The notes under the pieces are model-generated. The model saw only the letters and a program-made list of their open reading frames with translations, was not told the origin of the DNA and did no database searches. The translations under genes were made by a program, and so were the position numbers. Source: Lusitaniella coriacea LEGE 07157 (GTDB lineage: Bacteria > Cyanobacteriota > Cyanobacteriia > Cyanobacteriales > Spirulinaceae). Taken from it: a stretch of DNA of 53,410 nt. This document shows positions 9,501-18,100 of the stretch, in pieces. The number at the start of each line of letters is the position of its first letter. Within the stretch, counting starts at the first letter, position 1. Location of the stretch: assembly GCF_015207425.1 (NCBI RefSeq), contig NZ_JADEWZ010000037.1:1-53410 (forward strand). The letters run 5' to 3'.

Positions 9501-10612
9501 GATTGGTTTCTGCGGGAACATCTGCATCGGGACGAGGCGGATTTTTGGAGGTCAATGCTTCCGACTTGGTACAAATTAGTGGCAGTAAGGGTCAGTTTGC
9601 AAGCCGTTTATTTTTCGATAGTCGCGGTGCTGGTGATGCGAGAGGGATTGCGATTAGTACGGATCGCTTAACCGTAGAAAATGGCGGACAAGTCAGCGTT
9701 AATGGAACTGGAATGGGAACGGCTGGAAATTTACGAGTTGCGGCAAGTTCGGTACTTCTCGATAATCAAGGCAAGCTGCAAGTGACAAATACTTCTGGTG
9801 CGGGTAGCATTCAAATCTCAACTGGGAGTTTAACCGTTGAGAATCAATCGGAAATTTCAGTAAGCGGTATGGGATCGGGGGTATCGGGAAATTTAGAAAT
9901 TTCGGCAGATTCGATTTTTCTCAATAATCAAGGGAATCTCCTGGCTGCAACTGAGTCTGGTGAAGGCGGAAATATTCAACTCAATGTAGCCAAGAATATT
10001 TTGCTGCGATTTAATAGCAACATTCTCACGGAAGCACGGGGGGTGGGAAATGGCGGCAACATTATTATCGATGCGGGTGGATTTGTCCTTGCTATTCTTC
10101 CTGAAAATAGCGATGTGGCAGCGACGGCAATTCAAGGTCGCGGGGGGAATATTTTTGTGACGGCAAAAGGGATATTTGGTTTTAGCTTTCCAGAACGGTT
10201 GGTGAGGACTCCTGAGAGCGATATTAGTGTGGGTTCGGTGTTAGGGATTAATGGAGCGACGGAGATTGTTGTGTTGGACTCGCCATCAGATATTCCACTA
10301 CCTGACCGACCCGGTACGCCAACCTTAAGCGAGGGGTGTTCGGGAAATCGGGGTAGCGCTGAGGACGGGTCTGCCAGGGCTGAGTTTTACCATACTCGAC
10401 GCGGGGGAATGCCGCCCAATCCCCGCAATATGCTGGTGAATAATGCGATACCAGCGCCGTGGGTGGAATTGGAGTCTGTATCGACGGAAGGGGTGGAAGC
10501 AACGGGATGGGTGCGGTTAGCGGACGGTCGAATTTTTTTGACGGCTGAGAATTCTTTGCAGGGGGGATACCCCATCGCTTGTCAGATTTCGGATTTCCCG
10601 CGATCGCGCTAA
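6575..10612 (+). CDS. Filamentous haemagglutinin-type TpsA exoprotein, copy 1
   Basis: This 1345-residue protein has a signal peptide (hydrophobic residues 12-24, AVAQ near 32) and then a two-partner-secretion domain (residues about 33-160). Hallmarks are NLFHSFSEFNI, TGGNPSNILG and NLFLLNPNGIFFGP. The rest is a beta-helix-like region rich in Gly, Asn and Ser. Between residues about 740 and 1040 there are roughly 75-residue repeats built on LLVRDGG, VSAGTSASGRGG, LEVNASD and LFFDSS. The C-terminus (RRGGMPPNPRNML, then ATGWVRLADGR) matches copy 2. TpsA proteins are exported across the outer membrane by a TpsB porin, which is not encoded here. About 300 N-terminal residues are nearly identical to copy 2, while the middle is different. 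The likely role is adhesion or sheath/biofilm contact, inferred from family. Confidence 0.92.
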   Translation: MVQKPVGKRTWVHLCLLGSVLFGFGSRRAVAQILPDNTLGNESSTLTPNATITGGATRGSNLFHSFSEFNINNGQSVYFTNPTGIANILTRVTGGNPSNILGTLGVNGTANLFLLNPNGIFFGPNSQLDIRGSFIATTADSILFDNGFVFSAANPQNPSLLTVSVPLGLQYGTNNTGIITNRGNLAVGGNLTLNATQLDLQGTLQSGGDLTLQGTDTVTIRDTTTTPFIAAAGGKLVVQGNQFLDIFALNHPDSGFFSGGEMVLRSDDAVSGDAYYWSGGNFRIEQLDGNLGDLYSPYDPIILAGGDVSLGNYTGLSLHIIAGGSVTITGNIIITGADTLANSLQETVTLSNGNTVTIDGNARPTLDIRAGTTAVGAPLGCTGCPPTPAGLMLGGVPNSADITIDGNISITQPDGLVLFTNNDRSNGLAGNINVNGSIRTSSGAGNSGDVYVDSRGNLTFAGNGSIDSSVFFPTGTGGNITLLSQGNISLENPNNTILSTTTGDGKAGDININARSILLSGSSRISTFTFGGGQGGDVNIIASDLVRLVGNPPNSPTDDSAIIAATNGSGNSGSVTIKTKRFIAQDGGFIFTRTLNSGRGGDTTIIADDSVEIFGAPVRDRESGLFAGSQGDGVAGDIRIETGRLLVKEGGQVANDNSRGTLGSSGNITISARDSVEVISVPPYVGGKPTGIFTFTLNDRDAGDLRIDTKRFVVRDGASISTTTTEGAGNAGDLILNASESIQISGVSPVEPNRLSRVRTLTTTSGEAGNLTLTTGKLLVETGGFISAATSSTGSAGTLTVNATDLIEVVGVSTDGQNQSQLFFDSSGTGAAGVLNINTGRLQVRDGGKVSAATSGAGSGGLLQVNAADSVQVTGSSADGQFVSSLFFDSSGAGNAGTLRINTDQLLVQNGGNVSAGTSASGQGGILEVNAFRSVEVVGTSANGQNQSRLFFDSSSTGDAGTLSIDTRQLLVRDGGLVSAGTSASGRGGFLEVNASDLVQISGSKGQFASRLFFDSRGAGDARGIAISTDRLTVENGGQVSVNGTGMGTAGNLRVAASSVLLDNQGKLQVTNTSGAGSIQISTGSLTVENQSEISVSGMGSGVSGNLEISADSIFLNNQGNLLAATESGEGGNIQLNVAKNILLRFNSNILTEARGVGNGGNIIIDAGGFVLAILPENSDVAATAIQGRGGNIFVTAKGIFGFSFPERLVRTPESDISVGSVLGINGATEIVVLDSPSDIPLPDRPGTPTLSEGCSGNRGSAEDGSARAEFYHTRRGGMPPNPRNMLVNNAIPAPWVELESVSTEGVEATGWVRLADGRIFLTAENSLQGGYPIACQISDFPRSR

Positions 10613-10624
10613 TTGAAAGATAAT

Positions 10625-10893
10625 TTAGAGAATGGTCAAATAAGTATCAATCAATTCGTCTGGTAACAGCATCAATTCGCTTCTTTAAGGAGTTCGAGTC
10701 CAAGGCGCGCGATCGCGCCTGCGGGAAGGCATAATGTGGTTGCTCCCGTATCCACCAAAACATTTTCTAGGGTGATGGAGCGAATTTGCTCTGGAGGAAT
10801 GATTTGTTGCGTTGCTAAGATTTGATCTGCACGATTCGCAATCGTTAAGGTTGTGAGAACTTTGCCCATTGGGGATTCTGTTGAAGTTGGCAT
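10625..10893 (-). pseudogene. Retropepsin-like aspartyl protease remnant with internal deletion and frameshift
   Basis: The first 73 residues, from an ATG at 10893, carry the aspartyl-protease active-site motif VLVDTGATTLCLPA and end at LKEAN with a TGA at 10672. Immediately downstream, shifted in frame and sharing a base with that TGA, 10672-10625 encodes MLLPDELIDTYLTIL and then a stop. I recall that tail as the normal C-terminus of this cyanobacterial family, whose members are about 130-145 residues. About 60 central residues therefore appear deleted and the two ends brought together out of frame. The gene is probably dead, though the short N-terminal ORF is still open. It sits 12 nt from the end of haemagglutinin gene 1, convergent with it. 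The deletion is inferred from memory of the family. Confidence 0.65.
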
Positions 10894-10958
10894 GACTTGA
10901 CTCCCTGTTACTCTATCCTGATGATGGCAGGTTTTTTGGGGAAGGATGGGATGGAAGA

Positions 10959-10977
10959 GGGCGTATGCAATACGCCC
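10959..10977. repeat. GC-rich palindromic repeat (8-bp stem)
   Basis: GGGCGTAT and ATACGCCC form a perfect 8-bp stem around a GCA loop. Sequences of this GGGCGTATGCAATACGCCC type are common dispersed repeats in cyanobacteria and other bacteria. It lies between two minus-strand genes. Confidence 0.7.
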
Positions 10978-11041
10978 CTACAGGTGGGGAATTTGGGGCA
11001 TCGATATCCGGGAAATTTCAACGCTCCTCCACATTAATGGG

Positions 11042-11066
11042 TAGGGGCGCAATGCTTGCGCCCCTA
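11042..11066. repeat. GC-rich palindromic repeat (11-bp stem)
   Basis: TAGGGGCGCAA and TTGCGCCCCTA form a perfect 11-bp stem with a TGC loop. It is of the same type as the palindrome at 10959. It lies just downstream of the subtilisin-M23 stop codon on the minus strand and could also act as a transcript-end hairpin, although no T-run follows. Confidence 0.7.
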
Positions 11067-11113
11067 GGTGTCTTCATTGTTACGTTACCTGAATTCCTTG
11101 GAAATCATCAACC

Positions 11114-14035
11114 CTAAAACTGGATATAATTTCTGGGGTTTTGCGCAACGCCATTAATGCGAATCTCAAAATGTAAATGGGGACCAGTCGAGTTTCCAGT
11201 ATTTCCCACATTGCCGATGTGAGTTCCCGCACTCACTTGTTGTCCTTCTTGTACATTGATGCTGGACAAGTGAGCATAACGGGTTTCCTCACCATTACCG
11301 TGATCGATTTTGACATAATTGCCATAGCCATCATTCCAACCTACACGAGCAATGACAACAGTACCTGCCTTAGCTGCTTTAATAGGAGTTCCCGCAGATG
11401 CAGATAAATCAATGCCTTTGTGAGTCCCGCTAATCCGCCTTGGAGTGCCAAATTCATTGAGCGGAGGAATGGTGTACGAACTGCCAGCAAGAGGATTATA
11501 GAACTTACCCGGATCGACAGGTGCGGGTCCAGGAGTCGGTGCAGGTGGATTGGGATTCGAGCCAACCTCTTGGGGAACTAGAATGGTGCTACCTGCATCA
11601 ATCAAATTGGGATTGGTAATACCGTTATGCTGGGCAATAAAGTTGTAATAAAGAGCAGAACCATTCCCCATTGTCCGCAGAGCAATAATGCTGAGTGTAT
11701 CGCCACCTTTAATGGTGTAGGGAACCCAGGTATAGGTTTTCCCTTCAAAGGTGAATTGATTTGGCAGTGTTGGGTTGGTAGTAGGTGGTTGACCATCGAT
11801 AAGGGCGGCGGAAATCCATTGATCCGTTGTTCCAGCAATGCGATACCAACGATCGTCGCTCGTTCCTAAACTGGGGTAACTCACTAATTCGCCGCGAGTC
11901 CAAGCACCAAAATCAACGATATCGTCAGGATTCCTCGTACCAGCCACGAGAAAGCTCGTACCGGGTCCAGAGCGCACATTTGTAGGAATTGTAGAGATCA
12001 CGCGACCGCTAAAACTCACCTCGGTAATGTTAACCGGGCGTTCGGTGGGTCGCACTGCATCACTCCAGGGAGCAGGCGAAACGGGCGTTGTCGCCTCAAC
12101 CCCTGAAGGTTCTGTGGCTTTGGCTAAATGCACGGCTGCGGCGAGGTTGAGCAACCCTGAACCCGTTTGTACGTCGCGGTTATGTGCCAGGAGATCGGTG
12201 GCGGTTAACTCTAAAATTTCAATGACTTGCTGGTAACTCAATTGGGGATTTGCCGCCCAAACTTGGGAAATGGCTCCTGTGACTTTTGCCGTTGCGACGG
12301 AGGTTCCCGCCATTGTCCCCAATCCTTCGCCGACGGTGGAAATTTCTGGATTGTCTGGGGTTCCCCCAAAAGCAACAATATCGACACTTTCGCCATAGTT
12401 GGAATAGTAGGCGCGATCGACTCCTTTGGGAATAGAGAGGGAAGAATCTAACTGTTCCGCAGCACCGACGGTGATGATATTGTCAAATTGTTGGGAGGCT
12501 TGACCCAATGCAGAGATAACGCCGCTATCGTTGCCTGTCGCCGCGACAATGACGACATTATTTTGATGGGCGTATTCTAACGCCGCCCATTCTGCGGGGG
12601 TAAAGGCGGTGCGAACGCTTTCCGTTCTGTCGGGATTGATTTGGGTGAGGTCAAAGCTGAGATTGACGACGGCGTTGGGTTGTCCCGATTCCTGTGCTGC
12701 ATCGACGAATTCAACTAAGGAGTCCGCCCATTGTCCAGATCCTACTGCTCGACTGACCCAGAGGGGCGCATCGCTGTTAACGTTGTTAATTACGCCTAAA
12801 ACGTGCGTGCCGTGTTCGTTCCCTTCTCCTGTTGATAGGAGGGAATTTGCGTCGCTATCAATATAATCATTTCCGATGGTTACGCGATCGTAGTCGAGAT
12901 AGGGGTTATTTTCATTAAATCCCGTATCAATTGTGCCAATTAAGGGTTGATCTGACTCTGAAAATTCGTAGCCATCGGGTTCGGCAATTTCTCCGTCCTG
13001 GATGGGAGGTAAATTGGGACTGAGTTGAGGATCGTTGGGTAAGTCTCCATGTTCGCCGTGGTCGTGACCTTCAACATCGAGGTAGGGTTCGGCGTAGTCT
13101 AGTAATGCTTGACCCATATCGGTTTCTCGCCAATCACCGTCTGAATCGATGACCTCATCAAGTTCCACTGCATCCCCTGTTGCGCCGCGCACTTGGAAGA
13201 TAATATCGTTGTAGTCGCGATCCGTTCGACCGTCAACGCGCAAATCTTCGAGGACAAAGGTATTGCCATCCCCAGTCGCATCGGCAATTTGTCCCACATG
13301 GAAGGCATCATCAGGGTTTGAGGTTGCCATTGAGAAGAGAGGACGCACCGCTCCCCCAATGTCGGGATTTTCGTAAACTTGCTCGACGGTTCCGTTGGGA
13401 ACGAGCATCACCCCAAACTCGCTTCCTGCATTCATCTGGAAGGATTTAACCCCTTGATAATCCCCCTCGTTAAAACTCCGCTCGCCGAGGTTTCCGCTAA
13501 ACTTAGCCCCCTCTGATGGGTCGGAAATGACAACGTGACCGAGTTCGGAACTGCTAAGGGCGCGACTGGCGGCTTCTTGGATAAATGCGTCGCTACCGGG
13601 TTCAAATTGTTCCATCCCATCGAGGCTGAAAATGGCGAGTTCTCCTTCGTATTTACCGCCATCAAAGAGGAAGTCGATGGAAACTTCCCCAGAATCGCCG
13701 ACGGTGAAGGTTCCAGAGGTAAAGAGATCGTGGGAGTGTAGGGATTCTCCAACGGGGGAGATTTCGTCAAGGTCAATATTCCGGGTGAGGAAGGTCATTT
13801 CTTCAATGTCAGCATCGCTGTTGAACGCTTCCGTCCCGGTTTTTGCAATATCGAGGTCGAAGTCATCAATAACGGGGGAGTCGAGGTCGAATACGGTGGG
13901 ATCGATAAAATCATCGCCGCTATCCACCAGTCCGGAGGGGGTGAGGATAGGTTCGAGGATGAAGGTTTGTCCGAATCCTTCTGGGGGAGTGCGGTCTTTT
14001 TGAGAAACGCCGAAGAGTTTTTGAAATAAACGCAT
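11114..14035 (-). CDS. Multidomain subtilisin: DUF4114, S8 peptidase, SH3, LysM and M23 endopeptidase
   Basis: The protein is 973 residues from the ATG at 14035, chosen because MRLFQ matches the paralogue at 2596; three more residues are possible from 14044. Domains in order: acidic N-terminus; DUF4114 (about 195-290, DRDYNDIIFQVRG); S8 peptidase with Asp370 (GTIDTGFNEN), His408 (GNEHGTHVLG) and Ser579 (MAGTSVATAKV); an SH3-like region (about 685-755, NVRSGPGTSFLV); LysM (about 770-830, IKGGDTLSIIA); and M23 peptidase with His872, Asp876 (HKGIDLSA) and HLHFE at 953-957. M23 enzymes cleave peptidoglycan cross-bridges and LysM binds glycan, so the protein may act on cell walls as well as on proteins. 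No classical signal peptide is seen. A candidate ECF-like promoter lies 55 nt upstream. Confidence 0.92.
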   Translation of the reverse strand: MRLFQKLFGVSQKDRTPPEGFGQTFILEPILTPSGLVDSGDDFIDPTVFDLDSPVIDDFDLDIAKTGTEAFNSDADIEEMTFLTRNIDLDEISPVGESLHSHDLFTSGTFTVGDSGEVSIDFLFDGGKYEGELAIFSLDGMEQFEPGSDAFIQEAASRALSSSELGHVVISDPSEGAKFSGNLGERSFNEGDYQGVKSFQMNAGSEFGVMLVPNGTVEQVYENPDIGGAVRPLFSMATSNPDDAFHVGQIADATGDGNTFVLEDLRVDGRTDRDYNDIIFQVRGATGDAVELDEVIDSDGDWRETDMGQALLDYAEPYLDVEGHDHGEHGDLPNDPQLSPNLPPIQDGEIAEPDGYEFSESDQPLIGTIDTGFNENNPYLDYDRVTIGNDYIDSDANSLLSTGEGNEHGTHVLGVINNVNSDAPLWVSRAVGSGQWADSLVEFVDAAQESGQPNAVVNLSFDLTQINPDRTESVRTAFTPAEWAALEYAHQNNVVIVAATGNDSGVISALGQASQQFDNIITVGAAEQLDSSLSIPKGVDRAYYSNYGESVDIVAFGGTPDNPEISTVGEGLGTMAGTSVATAKVTGAISQVWAANPQLSYQQVIEILELTATDLLAHNRDVQTGSGLLNLAAAVHLAKATEPSGVEATTPVSPAPWSDAVRPTERPVNITEVSFSGRVISTIPTNVRSGPGTSFLVAGTRNPDDIVDFGAWTRGELVSYPSLGTSDDRWYRIAGTTDQWISAALIDGQPPTTNPTLPNQFTFEGKTYTWVPYTIKGGDTLSIIALRTMGNGSALYYNFIAQHNGITNPNLIDAGSTILVPQEVGSNPNPPAPTPGPAPVDPGKFYNPLAGSSYTIPPLNEFGTPRRISGTHKGIDLSASAGTPIKAAKAGTVVIARVGWNDGYGNYVKIDHGNGEETRYAHLSSINVQEGQQVSAGTHIGNVGNTGNSTGPHLHFEIRINGVAQNPRNYIQF

Positions 14036-14090
14036 GATATCCACTCGGTAATTACGTGCTTCTATTTCGATATCGGTTTCTGTTGTGGGT

Positions 14091-14118
14091 TTTTACGGAG
14101 GCGATGCGAGTTTGTTAC
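14091..14118 (-). promoter_or_regulatory. Candidate ECF-like promoter of the subtilisin-M23 gene
   Basis: On the minus strand GTAAC (14118-14114) is followed after 16 nt by CGTAAAA (14097-14091), 55 nt before the ATG at 14035. This is the same arrangement as at both haemagglutinin genes and the first sigma gene. Confidence 0.45.
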
Positions 14119-14315
14119 AAAACTTTGGGTTTTGGTTTGAAGGCGCGCGATCGCGTGTCGCTCATTGGAACAGTACGCTTTTAGTTATTTTCAACAGTAG
14201 CCACCTTGCATGAAAATGGTTAGAGTCGAGATGACTTCCTTGAAAATTCTTTGAAGTAAAGTGAAAACCAGGGCTTTTGAATAGCACTACCAAAAACTGC
14301 CGAACGTCACTAAAA

Positions 14316-15058
14316 ATGAAGTATAATTTCTTGCTTGCAACTGTATTGTCTTTTGTCATTCTCAACACAATTGAAATCAAGCAATTCACACCACAACAAA
14401 GCCAATGGCTAACCCTCAATAGCGCAGTTCAGGCGAAAAAGAGTAGCGGAAGAAGTGGTGGCGGTTCATTCAAAAAACGGTCTTCTCCCAGTCGTTCTAA
14501 GCGGTCAAGTTCTCGTTCTAGAAGCTCCTCGCGAAGGACTCGCTCTTCCAGTCGTTACTCAAGTCATTCGACCGGGGGAGGAGGGGGAAACTTCTTTAGT
14601 TTTATCTTTATCCTGGGTATTGTTGGCGTTTTTATCTACGCGATCGCTGCATCGCAAAGAAAAAAAGTTTGATAAACTGCAATTCCAAGAACGCAGTAAG
14701 TTTAGTACTGAAACTTTAGCGAACGTCGATGGAAAGTCGGAAACCAAAGCTAAAGTTAAGCCAGGTTAAAAAGATTCAGGTTTATACATCGTCGTGACAC
14801 TGTTGTTAGGGAGTGCAGACTATAATCCATTATTTGAAATGACATATTCTCGCGATGAATTGAAAGCAGCACTATCCTCAATAGTCGCTTTACGTTCGGG
14901 TTATTTTGTTGACATTTTATTTGCTGTGGACACCACAACAAAAACCGGAAGCATTAACTTATGATGGAATATCCAGAAATGATGCAATTGTAGGGAAAAG
15001 CCAACAATTCAAAGTATTCAAAGCTCTGTTTTCAAAAGAAGAAAGCAGAGTCTTTTAA
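14316..15058 (+). pseudogene. Decayed DUF1517 family gene with frameshifts
   Basis: The first frame (ATG 14316 to stop 14672, 118 residues) encodes a signal peptide, a GGSFKKRSSPSRS-type Ser/Arg-rich stretch and a membrane helix (FSFIFILGIVGVFIYAI), as in the N-terminus of DUF1517 proteins. At the A-run 14660-14666 the reading moves to another frame encoding FDKLQFQERSKFSTETL, which I recall as the family's central motif. That frame has a TAA at 14767 and then continues with LYIVVTLLLGSAD and RDELKAAL. A second shift near 14905 gives YLLWTPQQKPEALTYD. A block of roughly 100 residues between the helix and FDKL seems to be missing. Several independent lesions argue for a pseudogene rather than sequencing error. 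The N-terminal ORF could still make a short membrane protein. Confidence 0.65.
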
Positions 15059-15098
15059 TTTGCGTTATTCTTCGCGTTAACACCTATTGCCAATTTCA

Positions 15099-15125
15099 TG
15101 AACTTTTATAACGTAGTGCGTAAAA
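15099..15125 (+). promoter_or_regulatory. Candidate ECF-like promoter of haemagglutinin gene 2
   Basis: TGAAC (15099-15103) and CGTAAAA (15119-15125) are 15 nt apart, ending 59 nt before the ATG. TGCGTAAAATCTCC at 15117-15130 is identical to the copy upstream of the first sigma gene. Confidence 0.5.
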
Positions 15126-15184
15126 TCTCCCGTTCTCCAACGATCTCTAGACAGAAGCTCAATTATTTTGGGGATTAAGCAGCA

Positions 15185-18100
15185 ATGGCACAGAAACCAT
15201 CCAGACCGCGCACTTGGGTACACTGGTGTCTCTTAGGAAGCGTACTATTCGGATTGACAGGAGAGCGCACCGTCGCGCAAATACTCCCCGATAACACCCT
15301 CGGAGATGAAAACTCCACTCTCACCAACGCGACCATCACAGGCGGCGCAGCACGCGGTTCCAACCTCTTCCACAGCTTCTCTGAATTCAACATTAACAAC
15401 GGACAAAGCGTTTACTTCGCCAATCCAAATGGCATCGCCAACATCCTCACCCGCGTCACCGGAGGTAACCCCTCTAACATCCTCGGAACCTTGGGAGTCA
15501 ACGGAACCGCCAACCTCTTCCTCCTCAACCCCAACGGCATCCTTTTTGGTCCCAATTCCCAACTCGACATCCGAGGTTCCTTCGTTGCCACAACTGCCGA
15601 CAGCATTCTGTTTGACAACGGTTTCGCCTTCAGTGCAGCCAACCCTCAAACCCCATCTTTACTAACCGTCAGCGTCCCTCTAGGGTTGCAGTACGGCACG
15701 AACAACACCGGAATCATTACCAACCGAGGCAATCTCGCTGTCGGAGAGAATTTTACTCTCAACGCCACCCAACTCGACTTACAGGGAACCGTTCAATCCG
15801 GAGGCGATTTAACCCTCCAGGGAACCGACACCGTAACCATTCGCGACACCGCAACAACCCCTTTCATCGCTGCTGCGGGAGGAAAATTAGTCGTTCAAGG
15901 AAACCAAACCCTCGACATCTTCGCCTTGAATCACCCCGATAGCGGCTTCTTTTCTGGGGGAGAGATGGTGTTGCGCAGTGACGATGGGGTGAGTGGGGAC
16001 GCACACTATTGGAGTGGAGGGAATTTCCGCATTGAGCAGTTGGATGGCAGTTTGGGGGATTTATACAGTCCTTACGATCCGATTTTCGTGGTCAAAGGAG
16101 ATATTAACATAAATAATTATGTAGGTGCTTCGCTACACATTTTTGCAGGGGGTGAAGTTGATATTGGTACTGTTACTATTACTGCCCCAGACCCATCACT
16201 GTACTCAATCCATCCAGGACACCCGAATCCTCTACTTGCAAGCCTTGCTTCTGTTTTACTTCCAGATGGAACTACACAGACAATTAGGGGTAATATACAA
16301 CCGACACTTGATATACGAGCAGGCATTGATGCTGCTGTAATTGATAATATTCTCAATAATATAGGTTTACCTTCTCTAGGTTTTGGTTTCTATGCTCCTC
16401 CTGGGACTCCATTTCCGGGTGGAGGAATTGGGGCAAATCCTCCCAACTCTGCCAATATTACTATTAATACTATTCAAATTGACGCTCCTGATGGGTTGGT
16501 CTACCTAACTAATCGATACGAACCCGCTCAGGGATTAAATGGAAATATTACAGTTAATGGAAGCATCAATACTCAAGTTACTAGCGGAGATAGTGGTAAA
16601 GTCATCCTTGATTCTCGTAACGATCTAAGAATCAACGGGACTATAAATACAAGTTCTACTGTTGGCAATCCTGGAGACGTAGAGGTATTTTCTGATAATG
16701 TTTTTCTTGAAGACAGCATCATCAAAACTGGTTTAAATAATAATATTGCTAGTTTCGGAAATGGAGATATAACCTTTGATGCCAATAATATTTTTACAAT
16801 TGGTGCTGTAGCTTTACTATCAAATAATGATATCTCGATCGAGAAGAGTATTAATGGTTCATCTCTTACAGGTGATGGTAGCAATCTGACATTGAAAGCT
16901 AAAAACAATATTTCGGTACTGGGTTATATCAATACTATGTCTACTGCTACGGTAGGTAATGGAGGAAACGTCGAACTTAATGCGGGCGGAAATATTTCGC
17001 TAGCTGGAGATATTATTACAGCGTCTATCAATGGGGAGGGGGGAAATATTAGCTTAAGTGGAGAAAACTTGGGGATTTTTAATTCTTTGAATTCTTCTTC
17101 AATATCTGGAAATGCTGGCAACATAAGCTTAATCAGTATTGGTGATAGCACGATCCTTAGTGAAATCAAAGCTCAGTCTTCAATGGGTTTCGGAGGAGGT
17201 GTTGCAGTGAATGCAGGACAAAACTTAAATATTTTATATTCGACAATTAGTACGTCCTCTAATTTTTTAGGATCGGGTGATATAGAGATTAATGCCAGAA
17301 ATGGGAATTTAGCGCTCGATAACAGTTTTATTCAAAGCGAAACTTTTGGAATAGGAAATGCGGGCGTGATAGACATTAATTCCAATACAATACGCCTTCA
17401 AAACAATGCAAGAATATCTGCAAGTACCCGCGATCTAGGAAATGCAAGCAAGATCGAGATATCGGCACGAGAATTAAATGTTGAAACAGGTTCGAGAATT
17501 TATTCTAATACAAATAATGTTGGGAATGCCGGACAAATCGAACTCAATATTCTTAACTCATTAAAATTAGATCGCGCCTTTGTTTTCGTTAATACTTTTC
17601 AAGGAACTGGCAATGCAGGCAATCTTGAAATTAATACTCCAAACTTTACCGCGCAAAATGGTTCGCTCATTTCGGCTGCGAGCCAAGGGGGAGGAATAGG
17701 GGGCAATGTACAAATTAATGCTTCTGGCGGTCGCGTTAATTTTATCGGCAACGATCCTGTCGTCTTATCAGCAAACGATAGAATTAGTCCAACAGCTTTA
17801 GTGTTAGGTTCTTTTGGTGGCGGAACCGCCGGGAATTTGACGATCGATACAAGGCAGTTGATTGTTGAAAATGGCGCACTCGTTTATGGTTCTGCCGATC
17901 GCGTATCGGGGGACAACGCTGCTAGCATCACTGTGAGAGCATCGGAGTCAGTACAAGTTCTGGGAACAACGCCGAACGGTCAGCTTCCCAGTAGTTTGTC
18001 CTCCGATACTTTTGGTGCGGGTAATGCAGGAAACTTGATAATCCTGACACCCCATTTAGTCCTGCGCGATGGGGGACAAGTTTCTGCGGGAACGACGGGG

